From positions 1 to 64,000 of the forward strand of contig JAEYDD010000004.1 in NCBI GenBank assembly GCA_023404095.1: a DNA stretch of 64,000 bases, read 5' to 3'. Position 1 is the stretch's first letter. Each line of letters begins with the position of its first letter. Both the position numbers and the translations under genes were made by a program. The DNA is from Pseudomonadota bacterium. GTDB taxonomy: Bacteria; Pseudomonadota; Alphaproteobacteria; Rhizobiales; Rhizobiaceae. Positions 7,612-14,963 of this stretch are shown here, one piece after another. The notes under the pieces are model-generated. The model ran no database searches. It was given only the letters and a program-made list of their open reading frames with translations, and was not told the DNA's origin.

Positions 7612-9345
7612 GTGTATCTATGGAAACGAGAGAACGGATTCACTTATCAGCAAAGGATTCCCGTTAGCGTCGAACCGCAATTTGGGAAATCGCCGATCCG
7701 TGTGAGTTTGGGGCCTCTTTCTGCCGCTGCGGCACGGAAACGGGCGATTATTTTATCGGGTGCGGCCATGAGATTAATGGACGATCCAACGATGACAAGA
7801 GAAACCCTCGTTCACAGCCTGCGTGCTCTAAATTCCGAGTTGCAAAGCCTGAAACGCAAAAGCTTCCCTCTGGGCGCTCTTGCCGTGAAAGCACACCAGG
7901 AAGCGGACGAGCTTGAAGCTGAGGGGGCTGAAACCTACGCTCGAACGCTCAGAGAAAAAGCCCAGCGGCTGTCTGACGAAAAAGTGGGGATCGCCGGATT
8001 TCGGGAAAGGCTCGAATCCATCGCGGATGCCCTTTCCAAGGATTCGATTGCCTGGGAGGCGGAGCGAGAAACCTTTCAATCCGTGGTGCGCACCCTTGGA
8101 TCGCTCGAAAGGGAGCAGAACACAGTCGTTGTTGAGCCGACGCAAACGACTGCGGTGACGATGACTAGAAAACCGCCCTCGGGCCCTGTCGCGAAACCAA
8201 TAGAAAGCGTTTCCAATGGCATTGGACAGGTCACGGACCCTCGTGCATTCACTCTTGAAACGAGGTTCAGCGTAGCCGGTCGCGTTATTCTTGATATGCG
8301 CCGCGAGGCTCTTGATGTTGGGAACTCCGACAGGACAAGATACGAGGAGCGTCTTGAGGCAACTTTTGCGGCGTTTCTGGAAGTGATTGGCGACCATCCG
8401 CTCCGGTATTATTTACCTCTCCATTTGCAGGATTTTGCGACTTTCATGGGCAAAGTTCCGACCAACCGGAGCAAGCACCCTACATTTAAGGGCCTGAGCC
8501 TTAAGCAAGTAGTTGAGAAAAACAACAAGCTTCCGGAGGAGAAACGCGTAAAGCGTCTTTCCGAAACGACGGTTAAAGAACACGTAGGCCAAATTAAGTT
8601 GATCTGGGAAAAAGCGACCGCTGGCGTGGACGGGGCCCGCGACATGCGCTCTTTCAATGTGACCATGCCAGCGGCGGCTAGTGCCGCTATTGATCGCGAG
8701 GGGTTGCCGACCTCCTCACTAAATACGTGGTTTACCGACTGCATTAGGCCGGAGGTCATGAAGAAGCCTCACAAAGCGTGGCTCCCCCTGGTCGCTTATT
8801 TAACAGGAATGCGGCTTTCGGAACTTGTCTACTTGCAATCGTCCGATATCGTAACAATTGCAGGGAATGAGGTTTTTGATCTTCGATTGCCATTGACCAT
8901 CAATGGCAAACCAATCGCCAGACCTTTGAAGACGAAGACGTCAAGAAGAATTGTAGCAATACATCCATTGCTTCGTGAATGCGGGTTCATCGACTTTGCA
9001 AAAGGACAGCGTGGACGTGGTGGCTTCATCTTTCCGCACTACCACGCAGCTAAAGACCCTGCCGACGCTGCCCAGAAACAAATGGGCAACTGGATGATCG
9101 CGCTCGGCATACATGTTCCGCAAAGACAGGTTTTTCACTCGCTACGACACAACGCTAAATCCTGGATTCGCATCCATGCGGGCAAGTTCCTTTGTGATAA
9201 ACAATGTGGTCATGCGATGAAATCAGTGGCGGACGACTATGGCTTCGAGTCGCTGGAACCGGAGGAAGTTGAGAAGATCATGTCGATCCCCGCGCCAAGG
9301 GACATCGATTTCAGTCCACTAATCAGGTGGCATCAAGCTCAATAA
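7612..9345 (+). CDS. int: Tyrosine site-specific integrase of the island
   Basis: A 577-residue phage-type integrase expected to join the island circle to the tRNA 3' end. The start MYLWKRENGFTYQQRIP and the long N-terminal part (to about residue 220) are typical of the long integrases of alphaproteobacterial islands, which begin with a DUF6538-type domain. A core-binding domain lies at about 225-320. The catalytic domain shows the first arginine in YLTGMRLSELVYLQ, the HSLRHNAKSW box, the later CGHAMKSVADDYG histidine, and a tyrosine in that last stretch. The GTG at 7612 is preceded by GAGAGG and lies 108 bases after the tRNA. No excisionase gene is obvious. Confidence 0.9.
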   Translation: MYLWKRENGFTYQQRIPVSVEPQFGKSPIRVSLGPLSAAAARKRAIILSGAAMRLMDDPTMTRETLVHSLRALNSELQSLKRKSFPLGALAVKAHQEADELEAEGAETYARTLREKAQRLSDEKVGIAGFRERLESIADALSKDSIAWEAERETFQSVVRTLGSLEREQNTVVVEPTQTTAVTMTRKPPSGPVAKPIESVSNGIGQVTDPRAFTLETRFSVAGRVILDMRREALDVGNSDRTRYEERLEATFAAFLEVIGDHPLRYYLPLHLQDFATFMGKVPTNRSKHPTFKGLSLKQVVEKNNKLPEEKRVKRLSETTVKEHVGQIKLIWEKATAGVDGARDMRSFNVTMPAAASAAIDREGLPTSSLNTWFTDCIRPEVMKKPHKAWLPLVAYLTGMRLSELVYLQSSDIVTIAGNEVFDLRLPLTINGKPIARPLKTKTSRRIVAIHPLLRECGFIDFAKGQRGRGGFIFPHYHAAKDPADAAQKQMGNWMIALGIHVPQRQVFHSLRHNAKSWIRIHAGKFLCDKQCGHAMKSVADDYGFESLEPEEVEKIMSIPAPRDIDFSPLIRWHQAQ

Positions 9346-9371
9346 CGATCTTAATCAGGGTTGGGTGTTCG

Positions 9372-9391
9372 CCGCCAACGGTGGTTGGCGG
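9372..9391. terminator. Hairpin between integrase and next gene
   Basis: Perfect 8-base stem (CCGCCAAC/GTTGGCGG) with a four-base loop, lying between the end of the plus-strand integrase and the end of the minus-strand gene at 9401. It is placed to stop transcription from both sides. It lacks a T-run. Confidence 0.4.
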
Positions 9392-9400
9392 AGCGTGCCC

Positions 9401-9637
9401 CTATGCGCCGAACCGGTCGAAAGCTCTCAACCCGTCTTTTTGGATTTCACGTTTCAATTCCTGTGCCGCGCCGGGCAATCTGCTGCGGCGCACGAGGCGC
9501 TTTTCCGCGCTTCCATGGGGCTGGACGTAGATCGATGCGATATAGCAGATCAGACCGCCTTTAACGTGCTCGTGGTGGACCTCTTCGATGATGATGTTAA
9601 CCGTCAGCCCCCGGATTTTCGTGGTCCTATGGTGCAT
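9401..9637 (-). CDS. 78-residue protein of unknown function
   Basis: A short hydrophilic protein with regular structure-like spacing (TTKIRGLTVNIIIEEVHHEHV, then a GLICYIASIYVQPHG strand and a basic tail with RLVRRSRLPGAAQELKREI). I prefer it to the 102-residue frame on the opposite strand, which has no ribosome site and an unlikely composition. AGGA lies about eight bases before its ATG. I recognise no family. It is convergent with the integrase and separated from it by a hairpin. Confidence 0.5.
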   Translation of the reverse strand: MHHRTTKIRGLTVNIIIEEVHHEHVKGGLICYIASIYVQPHGSAEKRLVRRSRLPGAAQELKREIQKDGLRAFDRFGA

Positions 9638-10022
9638 TGGAATCCTCGCTTTCTGATTGAATTTATTGAGTAATTTATAGCAGAAAACGGGTTTCCTGAG
9701 AATCCTCCGGGCGGATTTGATGTCGGCTTTGGGATAGCGTTCGTAAACAGGATCGTTCGGATTTTAATGACTTTTGGAGGGAGCGTTTGCCTTGATCTCG
9801 GCGGCAGGCAGGGGTTGGCAGTAGGAGGGGTGGCATAGGCTCCGGTTCCGCCTTGGCCAGAATGGGCATGGCGGTGCCCGAAGGGCAGAAGAGCCGCCCC
9901 TCTTGCTGTCACTGAGCGAAAAGGTTCCATGTCTATTTTTTCCCGGTCCGCAACGCGGATCGGATCGAGACACGCGGCTCGACCCGAAGGACTAGTAAAA
10001 ATCGACGTGGAAAGGAGCGAGG

Positions 10023-10142
10023 CTACCGCTGCCGGTTTTTGACGATCTGGCGGTATTTCTCGCTCTGAGATGAGCCATTGTGCAGGGTGGCGAGATTATT
10101 TTCACCGGCCCTTGTAGAAATATCATTTCCTTCTATGTGGCC
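10023..10142 (-). pseudogene. Remnant of a protein C-terminus
   Basis: Minus-strand reading from 10142 to a TAG at 10023-10025 gives a 39-residue tail with protein-like character: GHIEGNDISTRAG, then NLATLHNGSSQSEKYRQIV, ending KNRQR. The frame extends upstream to about 10205 before a TGA but contains no ATG or GTG start, so only the end of a gene remains. I recognise no family firmly. It may be a leftover from an earlier insertion at this tRNA. Confidence 0.3.
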
Positions 10143-10213
10143 TACAGACGCAGAAACATGATTTTCTGTTGAGACCGGTTTTCGTCGTAAAAATGAGAAT
10201 GAAATTCTATTTC

Positions 10214-10249
10214 AAAGCAAAATGCAAAGTGCAAATTGCATTTTGCTTT
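10214..10249. repeat. Perfect 14-base inverted repeat
   Basis: AAAGCAAAATGCAA (10214-10227) and TTGCATTTTGCTTT (10236-10249) are exact complements around an 8-base centre. A weaker second palindrome (TGAAAT/ATTTCA) lies just to the left. The AT-rich arms suit a protein-binding site or an AT-rich origin element. As a terminator the stem would be weak, although a T-run follows it. Confidence 0.6.
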
Positions 10250-10410
10250 TCTTGATCGAAAAAAAATTCCTTCCGCGTCTTGCGCTTCTCCAGCAACTGC
10301 GCCAAATTTGCTTGCAGGGAAGCCGATCAAGCAAATGTTGCTACCCGATAAGAGACGGAGAGGTACACCTCTGCCTCTCTACGGCCCTGCAAGCTTGATC
10401 GTCCTTCTCT

Positions 10411-10444
10411 ATCGCCTCCGTCCAAACGAGGCGTGGATTGAAAC
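10411..10444 (+). repeat. Solitary type I-C-like CRISPR repeat unit
   Basis: The 34 bases begin ATCGC and end in GCGTGGATTGAAAC, the invariant 3' end of type I-C repeats (which usually begin GTCGC). A 6-base stem (CGCCTC at 10413-10418 with GAGGCG at 10428-10433) closes a 9-base loop, as in I-C repeats, whose stem-loop directly precedes GTGGATTGAAAC. No second copy and no cas gene are seen in the window. It fits a solitary repeat unit that could be read into an RNA mimicking the repeat part of a crRNA. The function is inferred. Confidence 0.5.
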
Positions 10445-10448
10445 GCGA

Positions 10449-10535
10449 CTTCACCGCCGGATAGGTGGTTCTGAAAATGATTTGCGACACATTGGTGCCG
10501 CCAATCTGTTGACCGCCGAATAGGCGGCTCTGCCT
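10449..10535 (+). CRISPR. Two type I-F-like repeats around a 31-base spacer
   Basis: Repeat 1 (10449-10476) and repeat 2 (10508-10535) start 59 bases apart, leaving a 31-base spacer. Type I-F arrays have 28-base repeats and 32-base spacers. Both repeats fold into a CCGCC stem (partner GGTGG in repeat 1, GGCGG in repeat 2) with a 5-base loop of the form G-N-A-T-A. This matches the CTGCC-GTATA-GGCAG hairpin read by Cas6f/Csy4, with stem changes that keep pairing. Repeat 1 ends CTGAAA like the I-F 5' handle, and repeat 2 is degraded at its 3' end as terminal repeats are. There are no cas genes. It could be a mini-array or RNA anti-CRISPR units. Confidence 0.45.
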
Positions 10536-10635
10536 TCACTAGACTGAAGGCTCCTAGTCATCGCTGTCGATGATGACCTCCCTTGCGTTTTGCAAGCTCT
10601 CGGAGGGCGCTTAACTGCGCCCTTCGTTCAACGAA
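10532..10635 (+). repeat. Run of further stem-loops after the CRISPR-like repeats
   Basis: Five more hairpins follow almost without gaps: GCCTTC/GAAGGC (10532-10551), GTCATC/GATGAC (10557-10577), CTTGC/GCAAG with a 5-base loop (10582-10596), GGGCGC/GCGCCC extendable by three pairs (10605-10622), and TTCGT/ACGAA (10623-10635). They end 27 bases before a gene start. Together with the repeats upstream they suggest one structured RNA or leader of about 220 bases. Confidence 0.45.
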
Positions 10636-10661
10636 CCAGCAACATTAAGTTAGGAAACGCA

Positions 10662-11006
10662 ATGAAAGACATCAAGCGCGGCTTCGAGGTCGAAGTGTAT
10701 CGCAGAGCCTCCCCCTCGCATCGGACAGTTCCTCTTCCCCAGCGAAGCAAAAGTTGCTCGCTGCTGTTCGCATCGCGAGAATTCATCGGCCTTCAGATGG
10801 GAGAAGACCATATGAAATTTCGGTGCGATATGTCGGCGGTGATTGTCGATGCACTCAGCAAGGGTTCGGAGCTTTTACATTTTAAAGCGCGAATGAAAGA
10901 CCTTTGGCCTCTTTTGTCACGTGCCGAAAAACAGATGTTGGTCAAACACCAGCCGCGTTTCTCGCCGTGGCTTCACGAAGATGCGGAAGCGGCAGACCGC
11001 GCATAA
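10662..11006 (+). CDS. Small protein downstream of CRISPR-like repeats, unknown
   Basis: A 114-residue, slightly basic protein starting MKDIKRGFEVEVYRRASP. The C-terminal half is helical in character (CDMSAVIVDALSKGSELL, MKDLWPLLSRAEKQMLVKH). AGGA lies eight to ten bases before the ATG at 10662. The frame stays open upstream to 10590, but that part covers the hairpins and is unlikely to be translated. I recognise no family. Its size and its position right after CRISPR-repeat-like elements on a mobile element make an anti-CRISPR-type or associated regulatory role conceivable, but nothing in the sequence proves it. Confidence 0.5.
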   Translation: MKDIKRGFEVEVYRRASPSHRTVPLPQRSKSCSLLFASREFIGLQMGEDHMKFRCDMSAVIVDALSKGSELLHFKARMKDLWPLLSRAEKQMLVKHQPRFSPWLHEDAEAADRA

Positions 11007-11034
11007 CGCTTGGACGACCTAAGCTCTACTGACC

Positions 11035-11113
11035 AGGCCGCAGGCGCGGCCTAACAACCTCCGAAAATTTGACACCTCACAAAGCTTCCGCCTGCGGAAG
11101 GCGGCGAAGCTTT
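11035..11113. promoter_or_regulatory. Two strong hairpins before the small-gene operon
   Basis: The first is AGGCCGC/GCGGCCT around a four-base loop (11035-11052). The second has AAAGCTTC (11081-11088) pairing with GAAGCTTT (11106-11113) and a GC-rich inner stem. They lie between the gene ending at 11006 and the ATG at 11134, and could end the first transcript or control the next. Confidence 0.4.
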
Positions 11114-11133
11114 GCCAATCGAAAGGAATGTAG

Positions 11134-11571
11134 ATGAAACAACCAGCAATCACATTGCCACGCCATGGCTTTCGCCTTGATGCCGCCGATGACGGATGCG
11201 CAGATTATTTGAAGCAGGTGAATGGAAAGGCGGAGAAGTACGCCTACCACCTTAGCGACTTGCGCCGCGTGGCGCTGAATCTGGAAAAGGCGCTTGATGG
11301 CGCGGGTATTGCGACAAGCAAGCGCTCGGGGATCACCGCTGTTGCACGTAGCGCCGGGCCTGATCGGTCGCGCAAAACGGCTCGTTGGACGCCGCAGGCT
11401 ATAGGCACCGTCGCCCATCTTCGGCGTTATGATGGCGGATGGCGGCTTATGACGGCTGATCGCGTGACCGTGTACGCGGGACAGGCTGAGAAGCACAAGA
11501 TTGCTATCCAACGTAGCGAGTACGTCGCCATTCAAGAGCGGGCAGTCTCAAATTTCGAGGTTGCGCCATGA
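11134..11571 (+). CDS. Unknown protein, first gene of a four-gene operon
   Basis: A 145-residue basic protein behind a good ribosome site (AAAGGAATG) with an ATG at 11134. Two parts can be seen. A helical N-terminal half carries YLKQVNGKAEKYAYHLSDLRRVALNLEKALD. The C-terminal half, RWTPQAIGTVAHLRRYDGGWRL, ends in strands with QRSEYVAIQERAVSNF. I know no family for it. Its stop overlaps the next start (ATGA), and three further small genes follow with overlaps, so the four proteins are probably made in step. Product roles are unknown; plasmid accessory or host-takeover functions would fit the element. Confidence 0.6.
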   Translation: MKQPAITLPRHGFRLDAADDGCADYLKQVNGKAEKYAYHLSDLRRVALNLEKALDGAGIATSKRSGITAVARSAGPDRSRKTARWTPQAIGTVAHLRRYDGGWRLMTADRVTVYAGQAEKHKIAIQRSEYVAIQERAVSNFEVAP

Positions 11572-11900
11572 CGCTCCACCGGAAAACCCATGACGCCTCT
11601 CACATGCTCCGCATGGTACGCGAGAAAATCGCTGATATCGAAGCTGGCGAATACCGTCTTCGCTACGATGAAATTCCGGGCAGCACCACCATAACCTACA
11701 CCGTGGGTTTCGCGCTGAACCGCTTCGAAGAGATGGGAAGCAGTCGCTCCCTGCAGGGCGCGTTTGACACGCTCGACGCGGAACAGATTCGTGTTTGCCA
11801 AATCATCCGCAAAGAGCGCGGCCTGCCGCCTCTCCAGTATCGCCAAAGCCACCATCTCAACGGTTTCGGATACGCGGGGGGTCAAAATGCAGCAAAATGA
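11568..11900 (+). CDS. Unknown protein, second gene of small operon
   Basis: A 110-residue product whose ATG overlaps the stop of the gene before it. The N-terminal helix HDASHMLRMVREKIADIEAGEYRLRYDEI leads into a strand pair ITYTVGFALNRFEEMGSS, and the end is GGQNAAK. The helix has a charged, coiled character. No family is recognised. Translation coupling indicates a function shared with its neighbours. Confidence 0.6.
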   Translation: MTLHRKTHDASHMLRMVREKIADIEAGEYRLRYDEIPGSTTITYTVGFALNRFEEMGSSRSLQGAFDTLDAEQIRVCQIIRKERGLPPLQYRQSHHLNGFGYAGGQNAAK

Positions 11901-12186
11901 ACTCGACGTTCGGCTGACTGAACTTTTCAAAACAGGCGAGCGCCTCAATCACGAATTTGGAAAATGCCTTGACCGAGCAGGCTTGCTGATCTCCGTCGCA
12001 AAATCGCTTGAAACCGATAATCTGAACGCCGCCAAGGTCGGATCGGCGGGCATTCGTTTTGACATCGGTCGGGTATTCGACGGGATTGAGTACGAGGTGA
12101 CTAACGCCCAGTTGTGTCAACATGCTTTGAAGGAGTGCAGGATCGAAATGCACGACCTTTGGAAGGTTAAGAGGGCTATGAGATGA
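11887..12186 (+). CDS. Unknown protein, third gene of small operon
   Basis: A 99-residue product. I placed the start at the ATG at 11887, overlapping the gene before it by 14 bases, because the frame's earlier part duplicates the coding region of that gene in another frame and the product then begins MQQNELDVRLTELFKTG. It is mainly helical, with a cysteine and histidine-containing end (NAQLCQHALKECRIEMHDLW). No family is recognised. Confidence 0.55.
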   Translation: MQQNELDVRLTELFKTGERLNHEFGKCLDRAGLLISVAKSLETDNLNAAKVGSAGIRFDIGRVFDGIEYEVTNAQLCQHALKECRIEMHDLWKVKRAMR

Positions 12187-12620
12187 ACGAACTATGTCGC
12201 AAACCTAATCGCCAGGAGCGCATCGAAATCTGCGTGGCCGAATGCGCCCTTTACGTGCAGCGGCTTCTCGATCTCGGACAGAAGATGTCTGAGATCGAAC
12301 GCGATCCAGCCGTAGATTTCAAACGAGAGTTTCCGGAGAGTTACATTCTGCTGCTAGATCAACGTGACGAGTTGGCTCACTACGATGAAGACCTGAGAGA
12401 CGAGATCGAAGTTCTGAGTATCGAGGAACGCAACCTGAACTCTGCAAGGCTGGAAGTTCAAGCGCAGAGAGCTGCTGCAATCCGTGGGCTTGAAAAGGTG
12501 CGTGAGACCCTTGCTCCTGACCTGGGAACCTTTGCCGATGCTAGCCGCTATACGTCCGAAATTCGCCGGGCTGAGCACAAGCTAAGGCTTATCAATCGAA
12601 TGATTATGTCAATTGATTGA
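12183..12620 (+). CDS. Unknown coiled-coil protein, last gene of small operon
   Basis: A 145-residue acidic protein that starts inside the stop of the gene before it (ATGA). It is predicted to be nearly all helix, with a coiled-coil-like run from about residue 60 to 115 (DQRDELAHYDEDLRDEIEVL, then ERNLNSARLEVQAQRAAA) and a basic-helical end. No family is recognised. A strong stem-loop at 12663-12703 follows and probably ends the operon. Confidence 0.6.
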   Translation: MNELCRKPNRQERIEICVAECALYVQRLLDLGQKMSEIERDPAVDFKREFPESYILLLDQRDELAHYDEDLRDEIEVLSIEERNLNSARLEVQAQRAAAIRGLEKVRETLAPDLGTFADASRYTSEIRRAEHKLRLINRMIMSID

Positions 12621-12662
12621 GCTGCCTGCTTGACGGCGGCTCCGCCTGCCATGACCATGAAA

Positions 12663-12703
12663 AAAGACGCCATCTTTGGGGCTGGAACCCCTCCGGCGTC
12701 TTT
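12663..12703 (+). terminator. Rho-independent-like terminator of small operon
   Basis: Nine-base arms AAAGACGCC (12663-12671) and GGCGTCTTT (12695-12703) enclose a second stem (GGGG/CCCC). A T-stretch lies at the 3' arm and an A-run before the 5' arm, so it could work in both directions. It lies 43 bases after the last stop of the operon. Confidence 0.7.
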
Positions 12704-12901
12704 CAATCACTGTTCGATAAAGATGAACGATTTCATGTCTACTGTAAAGCTCCTATTGACAATTAAGTGACCGGCGGGCTGGCAAATAGCCCAGCCCAAA
12801 AACTTCAGTCCTCCCATTTTCCAAAAACTAATGTTGACATTAACTCCGGGCCGCTCCGTACGCCGAGTATAGGCTCGCGGTCTGTGGACCGTTCAAATGG
12901 G

Positions 12902-14674
12902 ATGTCAGGATTTGAAAGTCGCTATGAGGAGGCGCAGCGTCGCAAGCGCGCGGTTATGGAAAACCGGGGTCGCAGCGACGGCGAATTCAATGATTTCGCT
13001 TTGGCAGCAAGTGAGCAGAAAAAGCTAGTTCGGAAGCGCCTGGAAGAAGGCTTTGAACATCCATTTGAACGGGAAATTGGCGGTCGTGTCCGTGAGCCCT
13101 TCAAGGAAATGGGACTTCGATCTGAGGATGACGCCGTACTAAAATATTTCGTCACTTTGGTACCCAAAGGCGGCAAGGCGCGCGCGTCTGACGATAAGGC
13201 AAATTTGGCCGTTCAGTGCAGATCAAAGCTGCTGACGTTGGATTACCCGTACATCGAATTGAACCGCTCATTCATGTCGGCGCTAAGAGTGGACTGCGAT
13301 GGTGTTTTCCATACTCCAGAGGCCTGTCTTTACCTTCTAACTGAGGCGGTTAGAGATGGGCGCATTCCATGTCTGCCCCACATTGTTGTCGGCGATCTGC
13401 TCGACACTGGGCAACTCGCAAGACCACATTTAATCTGGATGTTACCCCAGGGCTCGGCTGTCTGGCGCAATGATGATAAGCGCTGCCGCCAACAGCCCAT
13501 TCAGTTCTTTGACGCCGTGGCGAGAGGGCTTGCAGCGGCTCTGGTGGATATCGGAGCGGACCCTTGTGCACCAACCATGACGGGGCGCATGAAAAATCCG
13601 GTATCGCCTTTCTGGCACACCATCACGCCCAACCCCGACATCTGGCCCACGCTTTCGGAGTACGCTGAATATGTCGACACTGGAATTAGCCGCTCCGTTC
13701 TGGTTCGAAAGGCGGCAGCCGTGCAATCTCGTCTCGGCCTCACACCTTCCAACCGGATTTTTGACGCTCTGCGCAGTGAAGGCCAACGGCTGTTGGCCGA
13801 ATGGCATTTCCGTGCAGATAGCCGAGTGAAGGGCAGCAGGGCGGTCCTCGCTGATCATCTTCATGAGGCGCTTGCCGCGTTCGCGATGCAAAACGGCTCC
13901 CCCGAAGAGAGCGTCAGCTATATCACGGCAAAGGTCGCGGACTATCTGGCCTCGCATTTTGATCCCGCGAAGCTGGAAGGCAAGACTGTGAACCGTGGCA
14001 AGCTCCTGGACGTGGTGGACGGTTTGAAGTCCGTCACAGAACGACAGGCGGCGGGCGGTCGATACTCTGGCAAAGCCAAAGGAATTTCGACATTCGAAAA
14101 GCTCTTGGCAGCTTGCCGACGACTTCGGGCCAGCGGTACACCGATCACACAAACCGCTTTGGCGCAGGCAAGCGGGGTTTCTCGTCGCACTGTCATTAAT
14201 CGATGGACTGAGGTTCTTAATTCAGATGAATACAATCTAGAGGGGTGTGAAAATAGGTGTATAGATAAAAAGGTGGCGGGCACCACGGCCCCCGCTGAAT
14301 ACCCGGTGATCGCAGCTAATCCATTGAACGAAACCGGATCACAACATCAGGCAGCGAACCAGATTCAGCAAAACCGTTCGGACGTCCGATCAGTTGGCGC
14401 GACGCATAGATGGGCGATGAAAGTCAACAAAGCGAACATTGCACTGATCGCGGGTGAACGGATACGTCGTCATGCGAGGGCGCTCGGGCAGAAGCAGACG
14501 ATCAAGCCTGTGATCGACGATCTGTCAGCGGTATACGGCGTCACTCTGACGGAAGCCGAGGCGCTACAAGCCGCCAATTCGGCGACGGATGTCATGCGGG
14601 CCATTGAACAGATTTGTGAAGGGCGATGGATGTCAGATGCCGAGGTAGCAGCGATGCGCCCATTGGCTGCATAG
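12902..14674 (+). CDS. ColE2-type plasmid replication initiator/primase-like protein
   Basis: About 590 residues. The central part resembles the Rep (replicase/primase) proteins of ColE2-like plasmids, which recognise their origin and lay down the primer. The family's conserved stretch reads here PTMTGRMKNPVSPFWHT, after the PHLIWMLPQGSAVW region. A helix-turn-helix-like segment occurs later (PITQTALAQASGVSRRTVINRW). I chose the ATG at 12902 (MSGFESRYEEAQRRK) because the family-like sequence starts there; the frame is open back to a GTG at 12767. A replication protein on a chromosomal island suggests that the excised circle can replicate. Confidence 0.7.
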   Translation: MSGFESRYEEAQRRKRAVMENRGRSDGEFNDFALAASEQKKLVRKRLEEGFEHPFEREIGGRVREPFKEMGLRSEDDAVLKYFVTLVPKGGKARASDDKANLAVQCRSKLLTLDYPYIELNRSFMSALRVDCDGVFHTPEACLYLLTEAVRDGRIPCLPHIVVGDLLDTGQLARPHLIWMLPQGSAVWRNDDKRCRQQPIQFFDAVARGLAAALVDIGADPCAPTMTGRMKNPVSPFWHTITPNPDIWPTLSEYAEYVDTGISRSVLVRKAAAVQSRLGLTPSNRIFDALRSEGQRLLAEWHFRADSRVKGSRAVLADHLHEALAAFAMQNGSPEESVSYITAKVADYLASHFDPAKLEGKTVNRGKLLDVVDGLKSVTERQAAGGRYSGKAKGISTFEKLLAACRRLRASGTPITQTALAQASGVSRRTVINRWTEVLNSDEYNLEGCENRCIDKKVAGTTAPAEYPVIAANPLNETGSQHQAANQIQQNRSDVRSVGATHRWAMKVNKANIALIAGERIRRHARALGQKQTIKPVIDDLSAVYGVTLTEAEALQAANSATDVMRAIEQICEGRWMSDAEVAAMRPLAA

Positions 14675-14963
14675 CTCCGATCCGACAATCATGTGCCAAG
14701 CCATCATGACGGAAACAGATCGCAACCCCGGCGATGAAGGGGTCTGCCGGAAGGCTCTCGATGAAGTCGTCCTCTCTGGAAAGAGGTCCCTGGCAAGGTC
14801 CGGCTGAAGGCCCCTCCATGGAATGGTTCCCCTGAAGGGCCGACACCATCGAAGATAGTGCCAGTCGGTCACTATATCTTTGATTCCGGTACCAAAATTT
14901 GCTTTCCGCCGATGGCTTTTGCTCCAACACTAAAGGAAGCTTTTCTAACTATGGAGCGTAGCG
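14675..14963. other. Gap, no gene; possible origin/oriT region
   Basis: Short frames on the minus strand have no ribosome site or recognisable product. The position between the replication gene and the mobilization genes is where an origin or transfer origin could lie, but I could not identify a diagnostic motif. Confidence 0.3.

Larger units (their letters stand above)
9638..10410. other. Long gap with a gene remnant and a palindrome
   Basis: No intact gene. It contains the probable coding remnant at 10023-10142 (minus) and the 14-base perfect inverted repeat at 10214-10249. The stretch 10130-10300 is strikingly AT-rich. Confidence 0.5.

Noticed and set aside
9365..9673. 102-residue plus-strand frame after the integrase
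   Set aside because: No ribosome site and an unlikely composition; the minus-strand 78-residue frame in the same place is a better protein.
10411..10535. A working CRISPR array with its own cas genes
   Set aside because: Only three repeat-like units of two types, one possible spacer, no leader I can define and no cas gene in the window.
10605..11056. Integron attC-like words (GCTTAAC-type and GGCCTAACAA)
   Set aside because: The core words are isolated, the expected paired R sites do not line up, and no integron integrase is present.
14592..14930. Minus-strand 112-residue frame between Rep and mobilization genes
   Set aside because: No ribosome site, overlaps the Rep end antisense, and no recognisable product.
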